DNA of 64,000 bases from Pollutiaquabacter aromativorans (GTDB lineage Bacteria; Bacteroidota; Bacteroidia; AKYH767-A; 2013-40CM-41-45): the NCBI GenBank assembly GCA_049177215.1, contig CP185379.1, positions 2,170,001-2,234,000 on the forward strand, given 5' to 3'. Below are positions 8,271 to 20,564 of the stretch, in pieces. Within the stretch, counting starts at the first letter, position 1. The number at the start of each line of letters is the position of its first letter. The notes under the pieces were generated by a model. It worked only from the letters and a program-made list of their open reading frames with translations. It did not search any database and was not told where the DNA came from. Position numbers and translations under genes: made by a program.

Positions 8271-10007
8271 TTACTGGATCGAAGCCTTGAAGCCAGCGTC
8301 GTTGAACCACTTGATGAATTCGCGGTCTTCAGCGGCAGCAGCCTTGAGGGAAGCGTCCTTTGCACAAGCGTTGCGGAGGTTGTCCGTTACACCGGCAGCG
8401 TTTCCGTTACGGGCAGCGATAATGGCTTTGAGGTAGAAACCGATCGCACTGTCTTTGTCGGGCGAAGCCTCGAGCGTCATCATAGCGCCTTCTTTGTCAC
8501 CCGAGAGCAAACGAGCAAGCGCGGCGTTGAAGGTGGATACTCCGGAGTAGTTGGAGACAGCCGAGCTGTAATTACCGTTGCGGATATCGAGGATACCCAT
8601 GTTCTCTTTTACTTCCGGACCGGCGTTTCCTGCTGCGGCGTAGGCTGCTGCGGCATTGGCGCGATCACCTTTGCGGCTGTAGCAGGCACCGATGTTGTTC
8701 TTCACGATACCGTTATTGGCATTGAGCTGGTCAGCCTTGTTGAACTCGGCCATGGCGCCGTCGACATCACCCTGCTGGAAGAGGATCATACCGGTGTTGT
8801 TGGCTGCGCGCCACTCTTGCGGGTACAAGCGCTGTGCCGTGCGGTAGATCGAGAGTTTTTCGTTCAGGTCCTGGGTGAGGGTACCGGCATAGAGGATCTC
8901 CTCAACGCTCAGGGAATCCGGATTCGACTTCGCCAGGGCTGCGATCTGTTCGTCGGAGCGACCCACTTTCTCGCCGTTGATTGAAATCGCGGAGCGACGC
9001 AGTTTCGGCAGTACGCCTTCAGCGATCTCGGTGTAGGCTTTGCCCATTTTCTTGATTTCCATTTCGCGGGCTTCCGGATCAGAGTTGGAAGCTACGATGC
9101 GGAGGATCATGTCCTTCTGGGGCATGTTGCCAGCCTGCATCAGGTTTTGGAAACCAGCCCAATCTTCGTTGGTGGAGTTGAGGGTGAACAGGGAACTGTC
9201 GGGGCTCACTTTCATCTTCATTTTCTTGAAGAGACCCGAAAGGTGTTTGGCAGAAGCTTTACCGCGGTTAACGGCAAGCTCGGTGTTCAGTTTCTCGGTA
9301 CCGTCCGGGGAAGCATAACCCATGATGGAGATGCCCTTCAGGTTGTACGGAGCGATCGTCATGGCCTTGAGGGCGCTGTCGATGGCTGCGAACTCCGGCT
9401 TGTTGGAGATGCCGCACTCCTTCACTTTGAAGTTCGGGTTGACGTTGGCCGTGTTGATCAGGTAGTACATAGTGCCTTCGAAAGACACCGGCACGATGCG
9501 TACGAACTGATCTTTACCGACGATCGTCTTCTCGTCGTTACGGACCAGCAGCGGGGTCACGATCGTTCCGTCGGCGATCTTCATCGAACCGAGTTCCTTC
9601 GTGGTCTTGCCTTTGGTACCGGAAGCTTTCACCATTACATCAGCGGCTTTCATATCAGCCGTGTAAGCGATCTTGTCGCTATAAGTGAAGCTGCCACCCG
9701 TCTTGTAGTTGATCTTGTTTCCGGCGGTGGTGGATTTTTCGCCGACGTTGGTCACCGACTTGAAGTTATGCTCGCCGGTGGACGATTTCACCATCGGGGT
9801 GACGGTAGCGTCAACCTTTTTGGCGAAGTATTTAGCCGGATAAGAGCCTTTGACAGCGATTGCAACGCTGTCGCCGTGCATTTCCAGCGGGTTAGGCGTG
9901 ACTTCATACTTCACAGTATTGAAGTTCTTCGCCATTTTGCCGAGTCCGTTACATCCGGCTACTGCCATTCCCAGCAGGATGTAGGAGAAAACTTTGATCT
10001 TACTCAT
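8271..10007 (-). CDS. outer-membrane lipoprotein with OmpA-like and TPR domains
   Basis: 578 residues. A signal peptide with lipobox (MAVAGC, Cys19) predicts a lipoprotein. Residues ~25-190 are a beta-rich region with Bacteroidota-type repeats. Around residues 225-260 there is an OmpA-like stretch (LKGISIMGYASPDGTEKLNTELAVNRGKASA). TPR repeats (WRAANNTGMILFQQGDVDGAMAEFNKADQL and following) fill residues ~400-530. Similar proteins occur in many Bacteroidota and probably act at the cell envelope; the precise function is unknown. A near-consensus AATCTTTG box lies about 45 nt upstream on the minus strand. Confidence 0.75.
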   Translation of the reverse strand: MSKIKVFSYILLGMAVAGCNGLGKMAKNFNTVKYEVTPNPLEMHGDSVAIAVKGSYPAKYFAKKVDATVTPMVKSSTGEHNFKSVTNVGEKSTTAGNKINYKTGGSFTYSDKIAYTADMKAADVMVKASGTKGKTTKELGSMKIADGTIVTPLLVRNDEKTIVGKDQFVRIVPVSFEGTMYYLINTANVNPNFKVKECGISNKPEFAAIDSALKAMTIAPYNLKGISIMGYASPDGTEKLNTELAVNRGKASAKHLSGLFKKMKMKVSPDSSLFTLNSTNEDWAGFQNLMQAGNMPQKDMILRIVASNSDPEAREMEIKKMGKAYTEIAEGVLPKLRRSAISINGEKVGRSDEQIAALAKSNPDSLSVEEILYAGTLTQDLNEKLSIYRTAQRLYPQEWRAANNTGMILFQQGDVDGAMAEFNKADQLNANNGIVKNNIGACYSRKGDRANAAAAYAAAGNAGPEVKENMGILDIRNGNYSSAVSNYSGVSTFNAALARLLSGDKEGAMMTLEASPDKDSAIGFYLKAIIAARNGNAAGVTDNLRNACAKDASLKAAAAEDREFIKWFNDAGFKASIQ

Positions 10008-10090
10008 GGTGTGGGTGTGAGGACTATCGAGGTTAGGTAATTCGAGGCCGCAAAGATTAAAATATTTTCGTATCGGGAAAATGCTGTAGG

Positions 10091-11887
10091 TTAATTTTTT
10101 GCAGCACGTTTACGATCATTCTCATCAAGGAGGATTTTACGCATGCGAATCGCCTTCGGTGTTATTTCGAGGTATTCGTCTTTCTCGATGTATTCCATCG
10201 CTTCTTCGAGCGAGAAATCGATTTTAGGAGTAATGCGCACGTTATCATCACTACCGGCCGCCCTGAAATTCGTCAGCTGTTTTGCGCGTGTAACGTTCAC
10301 TACCAGGTCACCCGGACGCGTTGCTTCGCCGATTATTTGACCCATGTAGACATCTTCTGTAGGATCTATGAAGAAACGACCCCGATCCTGAAGCTTTTCG
10401 ATGGAATAAGCGGTGGATTTACCCTTGTCCATGGAGATGATCACTCCATTAATACGACCCGGGATCTCCCCTTTCCAGGCTTCGTATGCCTTAAAGCGAT
10501 GCGCGATGATCGCTTCACCCTGGGTTGCCGTTAAAAGAGAGTTTCGCAGACCGATAATTCCACGAGCGGGAATACTGAACTCTAAATGAAGAACGTCGCC
10601 CTTCGGTTCCATGATCTGCAGTTCACCCTTGCGTTGCGTGACGAGGTCGATGACGGCTCCTGAAAATTGTTCGGGCACATTCACCGTCAGTGCTTCCATC
10701 GGTTCCATCCGTTCGCCATCCACTTCCTTGATGATCACCTGCGGTTGTCCTACCTGCAATTCATATCCCTCTCTGCGCATCGTTTCGATGAGGATGGACA
10801 GGTGAAGGATGCCACGGCCATATACATTGTATGCATCCGGCGAAGCGGTTTCATCAACGCGGAGCGCCAGGTTCTTCTCCGTCTCCTTGAATAAACGATC
10901 GCGGAGGTGACGTGAGGTCACGAACTTGCCATCCTTTCCGAAGAAAGGCGAATTGTTGATTGTAAAGAGCATGCTCATCGTCGGTTCGTCAACCGCGATC
11001 GGCGGAAGCGGTTCGGGATTTTCAAAGTCGGCAACGGTATCACCGATGTCGAAGCTCTCCAAACCAACCAATGCACAGATATCGCCGGCGCTAACCGACT
11101 CGTTCTTGCTACGACCCAACCCTTCAAAAGAATGGAGTTCCTTGATCCTGGCTTTGGTGATAGCGCCATCGCGTTTGACCAGGGAGATCGGCATATTCTC
11201 GCGCAGTTGTCCGCGGAATACGCGACCGATGGCGATGCGGCCCACATAGCTCGAGTAATCGAGTGAAGAAATGAGCATTTGCGGCGTTCCCTCCGGAATC
11301 ACCGGTGCCGGAATATGTTCAATGATAGCATCGAGCAAAGGAGTGATGTCGCTGGTAGGTTGCTGCCAGTCGGTGCTCATCCATCCCTGCTTCGAAGAAC
11401 CGTAGAGGGTTGGGAAGTCCAGCTGCTCCTCGGTGGCATTCAGGTTAAAGAACAAATCAAAGACCTGTTCGTGCACCTCGTCCGGGCGGCAATTCTCCTT
11501 GTCAACTTTATTGATCACGACGATCGGTTTCAAACCCGCAGCCAACGCTTTTTGCGTAACAAAGCGGGTCTGAGGCATTGGACCTTCGAAGGCATCCACC
11601 AACAACAACACCCCGTCCGCCATGGTCAGCACACGCTCCACCTCACCGCCGAAATCGGCGTGACCAGGTGTGTCGATAATATTGATTTTCACATCCTTAT
11701 ATCGAATCGACACATTTTTTGCCACGATGGTGATCCCTCGCTCCCGTTCCAGGTCATTATTATCCAGAATCAATTCGCCGGTTTCCTGGTTGTCGCGGAA
11801 GAGTTTGGCCTGATGTAGCATTTTATCCACCAGGGTGGTCTTTCCGTGGTCGACGTGGGCGATAATGGCAACGTTGCGGATTTGCAT
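10091..11887 (-). CDS. typA: ribosome-associated GTPase TypA/BipA
   Basis: 598 residues, typical of BipA. It is an elongation-factor-like GTPase that binds the 70S ribosome and helps growth and 50S assembly under stress. G-motifs are clear: AHVDHGKTTL (G1), LERERGITI (switch I), DTPGHADFGGEVER (G3) and NKVDKE (G4). Domain II, III/V and the BipA-specific C-terminal domain (LRNSLLTATQGEAI; SIEKLQDRGRFFIDP) follow. The start MQIRNVAIIAHVDHG matches the family. A TACCTTCG box at 11953-11960 on the minus strand is a candidate promoter. Confidence 0.96.
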   Translation of the reverse strand: MQIRNVAIIAHVDHGKTTLVDKMLHQAKLFRDNQETGELILDNNDLERERGITIVAKNVSIRYKDVKINIIDTPGHADFGGEVERVLTMADGVLLLVDAFEGPMPQTRFVTQKALAAGLKPIVVINKVDKENCRPDEVHEQVFDLFFNLNATEEQLDFPTLYGSSKQGWMSTDWQQPTSDITPLLDAIIEHIPAPVIPEGTPQMLISSLDYSSYVGRIAIGRVFRGQLRENMPISLVKRDGAITKARIKELHSFEGLGRSKNESVSAGDICALVGLESFDIGDTVADFENPEPLPPIAVDEPTMSMLFTINNSPFFGKDGKFVTSRHLRDRLFKETEKNLALRVDETASPDAYNVYGRGILHLSILIETMRREGYELQVGQPQVIIKEVDGERMEPMEALTVNVPEQFSGAVIDLVTQRKGELQIMEPKGDVLHLEFSIPARGIIGLRNSLLTATQGEAIIAHRFKAYEAWKGEIPGRINGVIISMDKGKSTAYSIEKLQDRGRFFIDPTEDVYMGQIIGEATRPGDLVVNVTRAKQLTNFRAAGSDDNVRITPKIDFSLEEAMEYIEKDEYLEITPKAIRMRKILLDENDRKRAAKN

Positions 11888-12097
11888 TTTCCTTTGAAAT
11901 TTTGCTAAAAAGCGGGAAAGGGCTTTTCCCTCGCCCTCCCTTCAGCGGGCCGCGAAGGTACGGACTTAAATCCGAAGAAGATAGCCTGTCGTTACATTTC
12001 CCCGGTTCACCGATCTCTGGCCCGGAACAGAAGCTTTTTCATTTACCGCGCTGGCGGACTTTACTACTTTCGGCCCGGCCAAAACGGCTAAACCATC

Positions 12098-14230
12098 ATG
12101 AAAAACTTCCTGCGCATCGGGTCACTCCTGACCCTGCTGCTTCTGCAGCTAACCGTTTCCGCCCAGCAACGCGTCCGTTGCTTTACGGAAGAACACAAAA
12201 CTTACCTCCGGACGAAACAACCCAAGTTGGACGAGCAACTGCGACAAGCCCGAGCCAAAGCGGAACAATGGGCCGCGGCGCATCCTGATTGGCGAAACGA
12301 ATCCGGCGGCCTGATGACCATCCCGGTTGTCGTGCACGTGGTGTATAATACCACCGGACAGAACATCAGTGATGCGCAGGTGGAATCCCAGATCGATGTG
12401 CTCAACGAAGATTTCGCGCGCCTGAATGCCGATACTGCCAACACACCTGCACCCTTCGCTTCCATTGCCGGGCCTACGCCGATCCGCTTCTGCCTCGCGC
12501 AGCGTACGCCGGACGACCAGCCCTCTACCGGCATTGAGCGCCGGCAGACCGGTACGAGTTCGTTCTTCGACGACGACGCCATCAAGGCATTCAGTTCCGG
12601 CGGACTCGATGCATGGGATCCGACCCGTTTCTTCAACATCTGGGTTGGTCCACTGGGTGGCGGTTTGCTGGGTTATGCCGAGTTCCCCAGTGGAAGCATC
12701 AGCAACACCTACGGCGTCGTGATTGCCTATGACGCTTTCGGTCGTATCGGAACAGCGGCTTCTCCTTTCGATCTTGGCCGTACCGCGAGCCACGAGATCG
12801 GTCATTGCTTTGGTCTCTACCATATCTGGGGGGATGATGGCAACTCGTGTAGCGGCAGTGACGGCATCAGCGATACCCCCAACCAGGGCGGCGCAACCTT
12901 CGGTTGCAGAACTTTCCCCGCTACCGACGCCTGTACTTCGACCGGTAACGGCGTGATGTTCATGAACTATATGGATTACAGTGACGACAACTGCCTGAAC
13001 ATCTTTACCGAGGAGCAAGCCACCGTGATGGTCGGGACGATCAACAGCTTCTATTCTTCCCTGCTTTCTTCTGATGGTTGTACGCCCGTCAATATCGCGG
13101 CGCTCGACGCGGGGATCAACGCCATTACTTCTCCAACGGGCGCTTTCTGCGACACCACGATCACTCCGGTCGTGACGCTGCGTAATTACGGCGCCAACGC
13201 GTTGACCAGCGTCAACTTCAACTATTCCATCGACGGCGGAACGGTGAGCACTTATGCCTGGACGGGCAACCTGGCCAGTCTGACCTCTGTGGCTGTCAAC
13301 CTGCCGGCAATCAGCGTAACCGGCGGACCTCACACTTTCACCTGTTATACCAGTGATCCGAACAGCGGAACCGATGCCAATGCCGCCAATGATTCGCAAT
13401 CATCCAATTTCAACGTGAACACACTGGGCGCTTCGCTGCCGGTCGTAGAAGGATTTGAAGGCACGTTCCCGCCCGTCAATTTCACGATCGAGAATCCGGA
13501 TGCCGCTACTACCTGGGAACGTTCCACAGCAGCTTCCCATAGCGGCAGTGCCGTCTCTTTCCTGGACAACTACAACTACAATGCTGTCGGCCAACGCGAC
13601 GATCTTGTCCTACCCGCCTTCGACCTGACAAGCATCTCCGATCCTGAACTTTCCTTCTGGCTCGCCTATGCACACTACGACGGATCGCTTGGCGTCCTGA
13701 CCGATTCACTGGAGATCTCCATCTCTACTGATTGCGGCAGCACCTGGACCACGCTTTTCCATGACGGAGGCGCATCGCTTAACACGACGGCGGGCGGCGC
13801 GTCGGTCACCAACGAATTCGTGCCGACCGCTGGTGAATGGGAACGATTCGCCATTGACTTGAGCGCCTATTCTTCCGTAACCAGCGCGATCCTGCGATTC
13901 ACCAACATCAACGGCTATGGCAACCAGATCTACCTCGACGATATCAACATCGACATTGCCACCGGTCTTTTTTCCATTGGCAACAAGAGCAAACTGCTCG
14001 TTTATCCGAACCCGGCTCACCATACCTTTACAGTTCAGACGCCGCGTCACATGAGTGGCAATGGGGAATTGGTCATCCGCGATCTTTCCGGACGCGAGTT
14101 GCGTCGCGAAAATGTCGAGCTTCAAGGACAATTGCTCCAGATTGATGCTTCGAACTGGAATTCGGGAGCATATCCGGTCGAACTGAACACCACGGCAGGT
14201 CAATTCCGCGTAGTGGTACACATTCATTAA
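12098..14230 (+). CDS. secreted M43 (pappalysin-like) zinc metalloprotease with T9SS sorting domain
   Basis: 710 residues. The signal peptide is MKNFLRIGSLLTLLLLQLTVSAQ. A propeptide-like region leads to an M43 domain with the zinc site HEIGHCFGLYH at 232-242 and the Met-turn NYMDYS near 290. C-terminal modules include a CARDB-like segment (about 330-440), a jelly-roll module, and a T9SS type A sorting domain from about residue 630 (VYPNPAHHTF; RDLSGREL; final VVVHIH). The protein is expected on the cell surface or outside the cell, degrading protein. A TACTTTCG box (12065-12072) precedes the start. A hairpin follows the stop codon. Confidence 0.9.
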   Translation: MKNFLRIGSLLTLLLLQLTVSAQQRVRCFTEEHKTYLRTKQPKLDEQLRQARAKAEQWAAAHPDWRNESGGLMTIPVVVHVVYNTTGQNISDAQVESQIDVLNEDFARLNADTANTPAPFASIAGPTPIRFCLAQRTPDDQPSTGIERRQTGTSSFFDDDAIKAFSSGGLDAWDPTRFFNIWVGPLGGGLLGYAEFPSGSISNTYGVVIAYDAFGRIGTAASPFDLGRTASHEIGHCFGLYHIWGDDGNSCSGSDGISDTPNQGGATFGCRTFPATDACTSTGNGVMFMNYMDYSDDNCLNIFTEEQATVMVGTINSFYSSLLSSDGCTPVNIAALDAGINAITSPTGAFCDTTITPVVTLRNYGANALTSVNFNYSIDGGTVSTYAWTGNLASLTSVAVNLPAISVTGGPHTFTCYTSDPNSGTDANAANDSQSSNFNVNTLGASLPVVEGFEGTFPPVNFTIENPDAATTWERSTAASHSGSAVSFLDNYNYNAVGQRDDLVLPAFDLTSISDPELSFWLAYAHYDGSLGVLTDSLEISISTDCGSTWTTLFHDGGASLNTTAGGASVTNEFVPTAGEWERFAIDLSAYSSVTSAILRFTNINGYGNQIYLDDINIDIATGLFSIGNKSKLLVYPNPAHHTFTVQTPRHMSGNGELVIRDLSGRELRRENVELQGQLLQIDASNWNSGAYPVELNTTAGQFRVVVHIH

Positions 14231-14256
14231 TGATAGTCTCGTCATTTGTTTGATCA

Positions 14257-14287
14257 AAACAGGCGATCCCAATGGGATCGCCTGTTT
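14257..14287 (+). terminator. terminator-like hairpin after the M43 gene
   Basis: A 14-bp perfect stem (AAACAGGCGATCCC) with an AAT loop lies 27 nt after the stop codon. The T tract is short (GTTTCAT), so termination strength is uncertain. Confidence 0.6.
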
Positions 14288-14334
14288 CATTTCTGCGGAT
14301 TTCCTGTTAAATTGTCAACGCCAAAAAGGAAATC

Positions 14335-16164
14335 ATGCGCTATCTACTACTCTTCACCATCACCTGGTTGTCGCTGCAGCACCCTGCATCAGCACAAACT
14401 TTCAACGGAAGTGGTGGCCCGATCCACGATCTGAATGGAACACCGCAGGCCCAGTATTTTCCGTGTGTCGTGAGTGGCCTACCGAACAGTATCGACAGTT
14501 CAACCTTCGGACTCGAACGCATTTGCCTCGACATTACCCATACGTATACCAATGACTTGCGACTGCAATTGATGAGTCCCGATAGTTTGCTGTTGGATCT
14601 CTGCAACCGGCATGGCGGTGGCGGTGACAATTTCACCGGGACTTGTTTTCGGGGGATGAGTGTGAACGGTATGATCTCCGCCACCGGCAATATTCCTCCC
14701 TATACCGGAGAATATGATCCGGACCAAGATATGGCCTTGTTCAACAACGGGCAGGATCCTAACGGCACCTGGTTCCTGGTCGTAACGGATATGGCCGGAG
14801 CCGATTCGGGTACGGTGGATACCTGGTCGCTGACCTTTGGCAGCGACCCTACTCCACACGGTCTGGAACCTTGTAACATGCTGCGACCGGCACTCTGCAT
14901 TTGCCCGGATGGCACTCAGGATTGCGATCTGCTGCCGGACATGACCGCATCCGAACAAGCCATTTTGGATGGATCCTATGAACGCAACGACACCCTGTTC
15001 GTCAACAATGCCACGCCCAACATCGGCTGGGGTCCACTCGAGATTCACGGCACCGGTGATTGTTATTGCGATACCGTTCCCGTGAATTGCAGCATCACCT
15101 GTCCCGACGGAAGCTCGCCAAAGGAAATCGTACAGCAGACCGTTTATCACAAATCGTTCAATACGATGACCTCCTATGTTCGCCAAGCAGGTACGATGGC
15201 CTATCATCCTCAACACGGTCACATTCACCTCGACGGCTGGGCGGAATACACCCTTCGGAAAGCCTGGCACGGCAAGACTCCGCAGGATTGGCCCGTCATC
15301 GGCACCGGTAACAAGCAAAGTTATTGCCTGGTAAACCTCGGACAGTGTACAGCCGGAAATGGTTATTGCGTTGATACCACCGGTCAAATCCGCTACAATG
15401 CCAACATCGCGAATTACGGTCTTGGATCAGTGACGGGATGCAGCCGCGATCAGGGCATCTTCGTCGGCTCATTGGATATTTATTCGGCTTCGCTTTATGG
15501 TCAGTGGATCATTTTGGACAGCGTCTGCAACGGCGATTATTATATCGTTTCGATCACCGACCCCAACAACTGGATCCTCGAGACCGACGACAGTAACAAT
15601 TGGGCCGCAGCGCCATTTTCGCTCACCGGCCAGCTCAATGCCCCGTTCCCGACCGTCAATTTCACATACAGTGCTACGGGTTCATCGGTACAGTTCACCT
15701 CCACCTGTGCCGATTTCGATTCACTCTCCTGGGATTTCGGCGATGGCGATACCAGCACCGCGCTGAACCCCTTGCACACCTATGCATCCACCGGCACCTA
15801 CGAGGTGGTATTGACCGCCTTCAATCACTGTGGGTGGGAACAGCAGGTGCAATCGTTCACGATCACTGTTTCTGGCCTGGAGGCAATCGGTCATGAAGAT
15901 CTGTTCGGTCTTCGTGTATTTCCGAATCCTTCGTCCACCGCATTCAATATCGATTTCAGCACGGCAAGCCGCACCGATGTTCGCCTGGAGTTACTCGACA
16001 TCATGGGACGACCTGTGAGCGTATTGAGTGACCAATCCATGGCCGCCGGCAGTCACCGGTATCGGCTGGATGTTGAATCCGGCAACCTACAAGCGGGTGT
16101 CTATTTCCTGCGGGTTCAATCAGACGGTGTAGCACGGTTGGTGCGGCTGGTTGTCGCCCGTTAA
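14335..16164 (+). CDS. secreted lysyl-oxidase-like protein with P domain, PKD domain and T9SS sorting domain
   Basis: 609 residues. A signal peptide (MRYLLLFTITWLSLQHPASAQ) is followed by a proprotein-convertase P domain (to about residue 165; DLRLQLMSPDS, PNGTWFLVVTD). Residues ~185-430 resemble bacterial lysyl oxidase. They contain GWGPLEI, the candidate copper-binding cluster with His at 291, 294, 296 and 298 (HPQHGHIH), a Cys-rich middle, and the late DYYIVSITDP/NNWILETDDSNN pattern. A PKD domain (~437-525; WDFGDGDTS) and a T9SS sorting domain (from ~530; VFPNPSSTAF) follow. The known family reaction is oxidative deamination of peptidyl lysine or other amines. The substrate here is unknown. 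Confidence 0.8.
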   Translation: MRYLLLFTITWLSLQHPASAQTFNGSGGPIHDLNGTPQAQYFPCVVSGLPNSIDSSTFGLERICLDITHTYTNDLRLQLMSPDSLLLDLCNRHGGGGDNFTGTCFRGMSVNGMISATGNIPPYTGEYDPDQDMALFNNGQDPNGTWFLVVTDMAGADSGTVDTWSLTFGSDPTPHGLEPCNMLRPALCICPDGTQDCDLLPDMTASEQAILDGSYERNDTLFVNNATPNIGWGPLEIHGTGDCYCDTVPVNCSITCPDGSSPKEIVQQTVYHKSFNTMTSYVRQAGTMAYHPQHGHIHLDGWAEYTLRKAWHGKTPQDWPVIGTGNKQSYCLVNLGQCTAGNGYCVDTTGQIRYNANIANYGLGSVTGCSRDQGIFVGSLDIYSASLYGQWIILDSVCNGDYYIVSITDPNNWILETDDSNNWAAAPFSLTGQLNAPFPTVNFTYSATGSSVQFTSTCADFDSLSWDFGDGDTSTALNPLHTYASTGTYEVVLTAFNHCGWEQQVQSFTITVSGLEAIGHEDLFGLRVFPNPSSTAFNIDFSTASRTDVRLELLDIMGRPVSVLSDQSMAAGSHRYRLDVESGNLQAGVYFLRVQSDGVARLVRLVVAR

Positions 16165-16188
16165 TTCAAGGCTGGTAATCATCCTGCG

Positions 16189-16233
16189 AAACTTGCAAGG
16201 GCTCCTGCGGGGACCTTGCAAGTTTCTGTTTTT
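16189..16233 (+). terminator. rho-independent terminator
   Basis: The 12-bp stem AAACTTGCAAGG / CCTTGCAAGTTT is followed by CTGTTTTT, 24 nt after the lysyl-oxidase-like gene. Confidence 0.8.
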
Positions 16234-16258
16234 CAGGGCCTTTTACCTTCAAGGGCAA

Positions 16259-16289
16259 TTTGGTTTTTTGCTCTGATGGCTTACCTTTG
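16259..16289 (+). promoter_or_regulatory. hppA promoter
   Basis: TTTG (16259-16262), 19 bp, then TACCTTTG (16282-16289) is a full match to the Bacteroidetes consensus. The predicted leader is about 20 nt. Confidence 0.85.
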
Positions 16290-16312
16290 CAGCCCTTCAA
16301 AAAAGCGTTAAA

Positions 16313-19090
<2,778 letters not shown>

Positions 19091-19105
19091 CTTCCAGCCA
19101 GCATC

Positions 19106-19141
19106 AAAAAAAAATGTCCGCCAATGGCGGACATTTTTTTT
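19106..19141. terminator. bidirectional terminator between hppA and folA
   Basis: The stem TGTCCGCC-aat-GGCGGACA is flanked by nine A and eight T, between convergent genes. Confidence 0.92.
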
Positions 19142-19145
19142 GCAA

Positions 19146-19634
19146 TCACTTCTTTCGTTCGAAGAGCGTAAAGGTACAGGGATACTCGTTCTTTTCGTCC
19201 GCCGGAAAACGCTCTTCCCTGATGATCTGCCACTGGTCGGGATCCAGATCGGGAAAATGGGTATCGCCGGTAACCTGACAATGAACGCGTGTATAGTAGA
19301 TCCGATCCGTGACAGGCAAAGCGGCCCGGAATATCTCGCCTCCGCCAAAAATGAACGCCTCCGAATCTGTCTGACTCACCTCGATCGCCTTGTCCAGTGA
19401 ACCCACCACGATACAACCCGGAACCTGTAAATCCCTGCTACGACTGATAATCACCGTTGTACGGCCCGGTAAAGGCCGACCAATGGACTCATAGGTTTTT
19501 CTGCCCATGATGAGGTGATGTCCCATGGTGATGGCTTTCACGCGCTGAAGGTCACCCGATAACCGCCAGGGCAACTTGTTCCCGGTACCGATCACGCCAT
19601 TCTCCGAGGCTGCAACTATGATGGATAGGATCAT
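19146..19634 (-). CDS. folA: dihydrofolate reductase
   Basis: 162 residues, normal for bacterial DHFR. It reduces dihydrofolate to tetrahydrofolate with NADPH. Recognisable parts are IIVAASENGVIGTGNKLPWRL (substrate loop), MGRKTYESIGRPLPGRTTVIISR (NADPH-binding), and FIFGGGEIFRAAL. It starts 13 nt after thyA, so the two form a thymidylate operon in which FolA recycles the dihydrofolate made by ThyA. Confidence 0.97.
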   Translation of the reverse strand: MILSIIVAASENGVIGTGNKLPWRLSGDLQRVKAITMGHHLIMGRKTYESIGRPLPGRTTVIISRSRDLQVPGCIVVGSLDKAIEVSQTDSEAFIFGGGEIFRAALPVTDRIYYTRVHCQVTGDTHFPDLDPDQWQIIREERFPADEKNEYPCTFTLFERKK

Positions 19635-19647
19635 CGTGACAACAGGA

Positions 19648-20442
19648 TCAAACGGCTACCGCCGCTTTGATGTGAGGATGAGGATCGTAGTTTTCGATCA
19701 CCAGGTCTTCAAAACGGAACGCGAAGATATCTTTCACCTCGGGGTTGAGCCGGAGCGTCGGTAAGGGACGCGGCTCACGGCTGAGTTGGAGCCGGACTTG
19801 TTCAAAGTGATTCGTATAGATATGGGCGTCACCCAGTGTATGGACAAAATCACCTACCTGCAGATCGCAAACCTGCGCGACCATATGAACAAGGGCGGCG
19901 TAGGAAGCGATGTTGAACGGAACACCCAGGAAGGAATCCGCACTGCGTTGATAAAGCTGACAGGATAAGCGACCGTTGGCGACGTAAAACTGAAACAGCA
20001 GATGGCAGGGGGGTAATTTCATTTTATCGATCTCCCCGACGTTCCAGGCGCTGACGATGAGTCGGCGTGAGTCCGGATTCTTGCGGATCTGATCGATCAC
20101 CTGGCTGATCTGATCAATGACACGACCGTCTGTCGCCTTCCAGTTCCGCCATTGAGAACCGTAGACAGGACCCAGGTCGCCGTTGGCATCCGCCCATTCG
20201 TCCCAGATCGTCACCCCGTTCTCCCGCAGATACCGGATGTTGGTCTCTCCCTTGAGAAACCACAACAGTTCATGAAAAATGGACCGGGTGTGGAGCTTCT
20301 TGGTCGTTACCAGGGGAAATCCTTCCTGCAGGTTGAACCGCATCTGGTAACCGAAAACGGAACGTGTACCGGTACCGGTACGGTCCTGTTTATCGGCACC
20401 ATGTTCCATGATGTAGCTGAGTAGCTCGTGGTACTGTTTCAT
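19648..20442 (-). CDS. thyA: thymidylate synthase
   Basis: 264 residues, the exact usual length. It methylates dUMP to dTMP using methylene-tetrahydrofolate. Motifs seen are DRTGTGTRSVFGYQMRF, the region LPPCHLLFQFYV with the catalytic Cys, QRSADSFLGVPFNIASYA, and the C-terminal DPHPHIKAAVAV. The start at 20442 (MKQYHELL) is chosen over a frame extending to 20532, whose extra 30 residues do not fit the family and cross the promoter box at 20450-20457. The transcript may be leaderless. Confidence 0.97.
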   Translation of the reverse strand: MKQYHELLSYIMEHGADKQDRTGTGTRSVFGYQMRFNLQEGFPLVTTKKLHTRSIFHELLWFLKGETNIRYLRENGVTIWDEWADANGDLGPVYGSQWRNWKATDGRVIDQISQVIDQIRKNPDSRRLIVSAWNVGEIDKMKLPPCHLLFQFYVANGRLSCQLYQRSADSFLGVPFNIASYAALVHMVAQVCDLQVGDFVHTLGDAHIYTNHFEQVRLQLSREPRPLPTLRLNPEVKDIFAFRFEDLVIENYDPHPHIKAAVAV

Positions 20443-20449
20443 CCTGCGG

Positions 20450-20457
20450 TAAAGATA
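20450..20457 (-). promoter_or_regulatory. thyA -7 box
   Basis: On the minus strand, TATCTTTA (one mismatch to TAnnTTTG) ends 7 nt before the thyA ATG. This leaves almost no 5' leader. Confidence 0.55.
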
Positions 20458-20564
20458 CGCACCAACAGCGGGTCTGCTCTTGCTGTTGAAAAGATGCCCC
20501 GCCCGGGACCGACCCGTTTGTTTCTTCGTCAATTCGACTAACTTTCGACCTCAAATCGATTCTT

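Noticed and set aside
8262..10040. Long plus-strand open frames opposite the TPR lipoprotein gene
   Set aside because: They are antisense shadows. The minus-strand frame has a lipobox, OmpA-like and TPR motifs, while the plus-strand frames show no domain.
11941..12040. tRNA-like sequence (GGTTC) upstream of the M43 gene
   Set aside because: No cloverleaf or acceptor stem can be formed.
12149..13399. 416-residue minus-strand open frame
   Set aside because: Lies opposite the M43 protease, has no start context or domain, and has composition typical of reverse-strand shadows.
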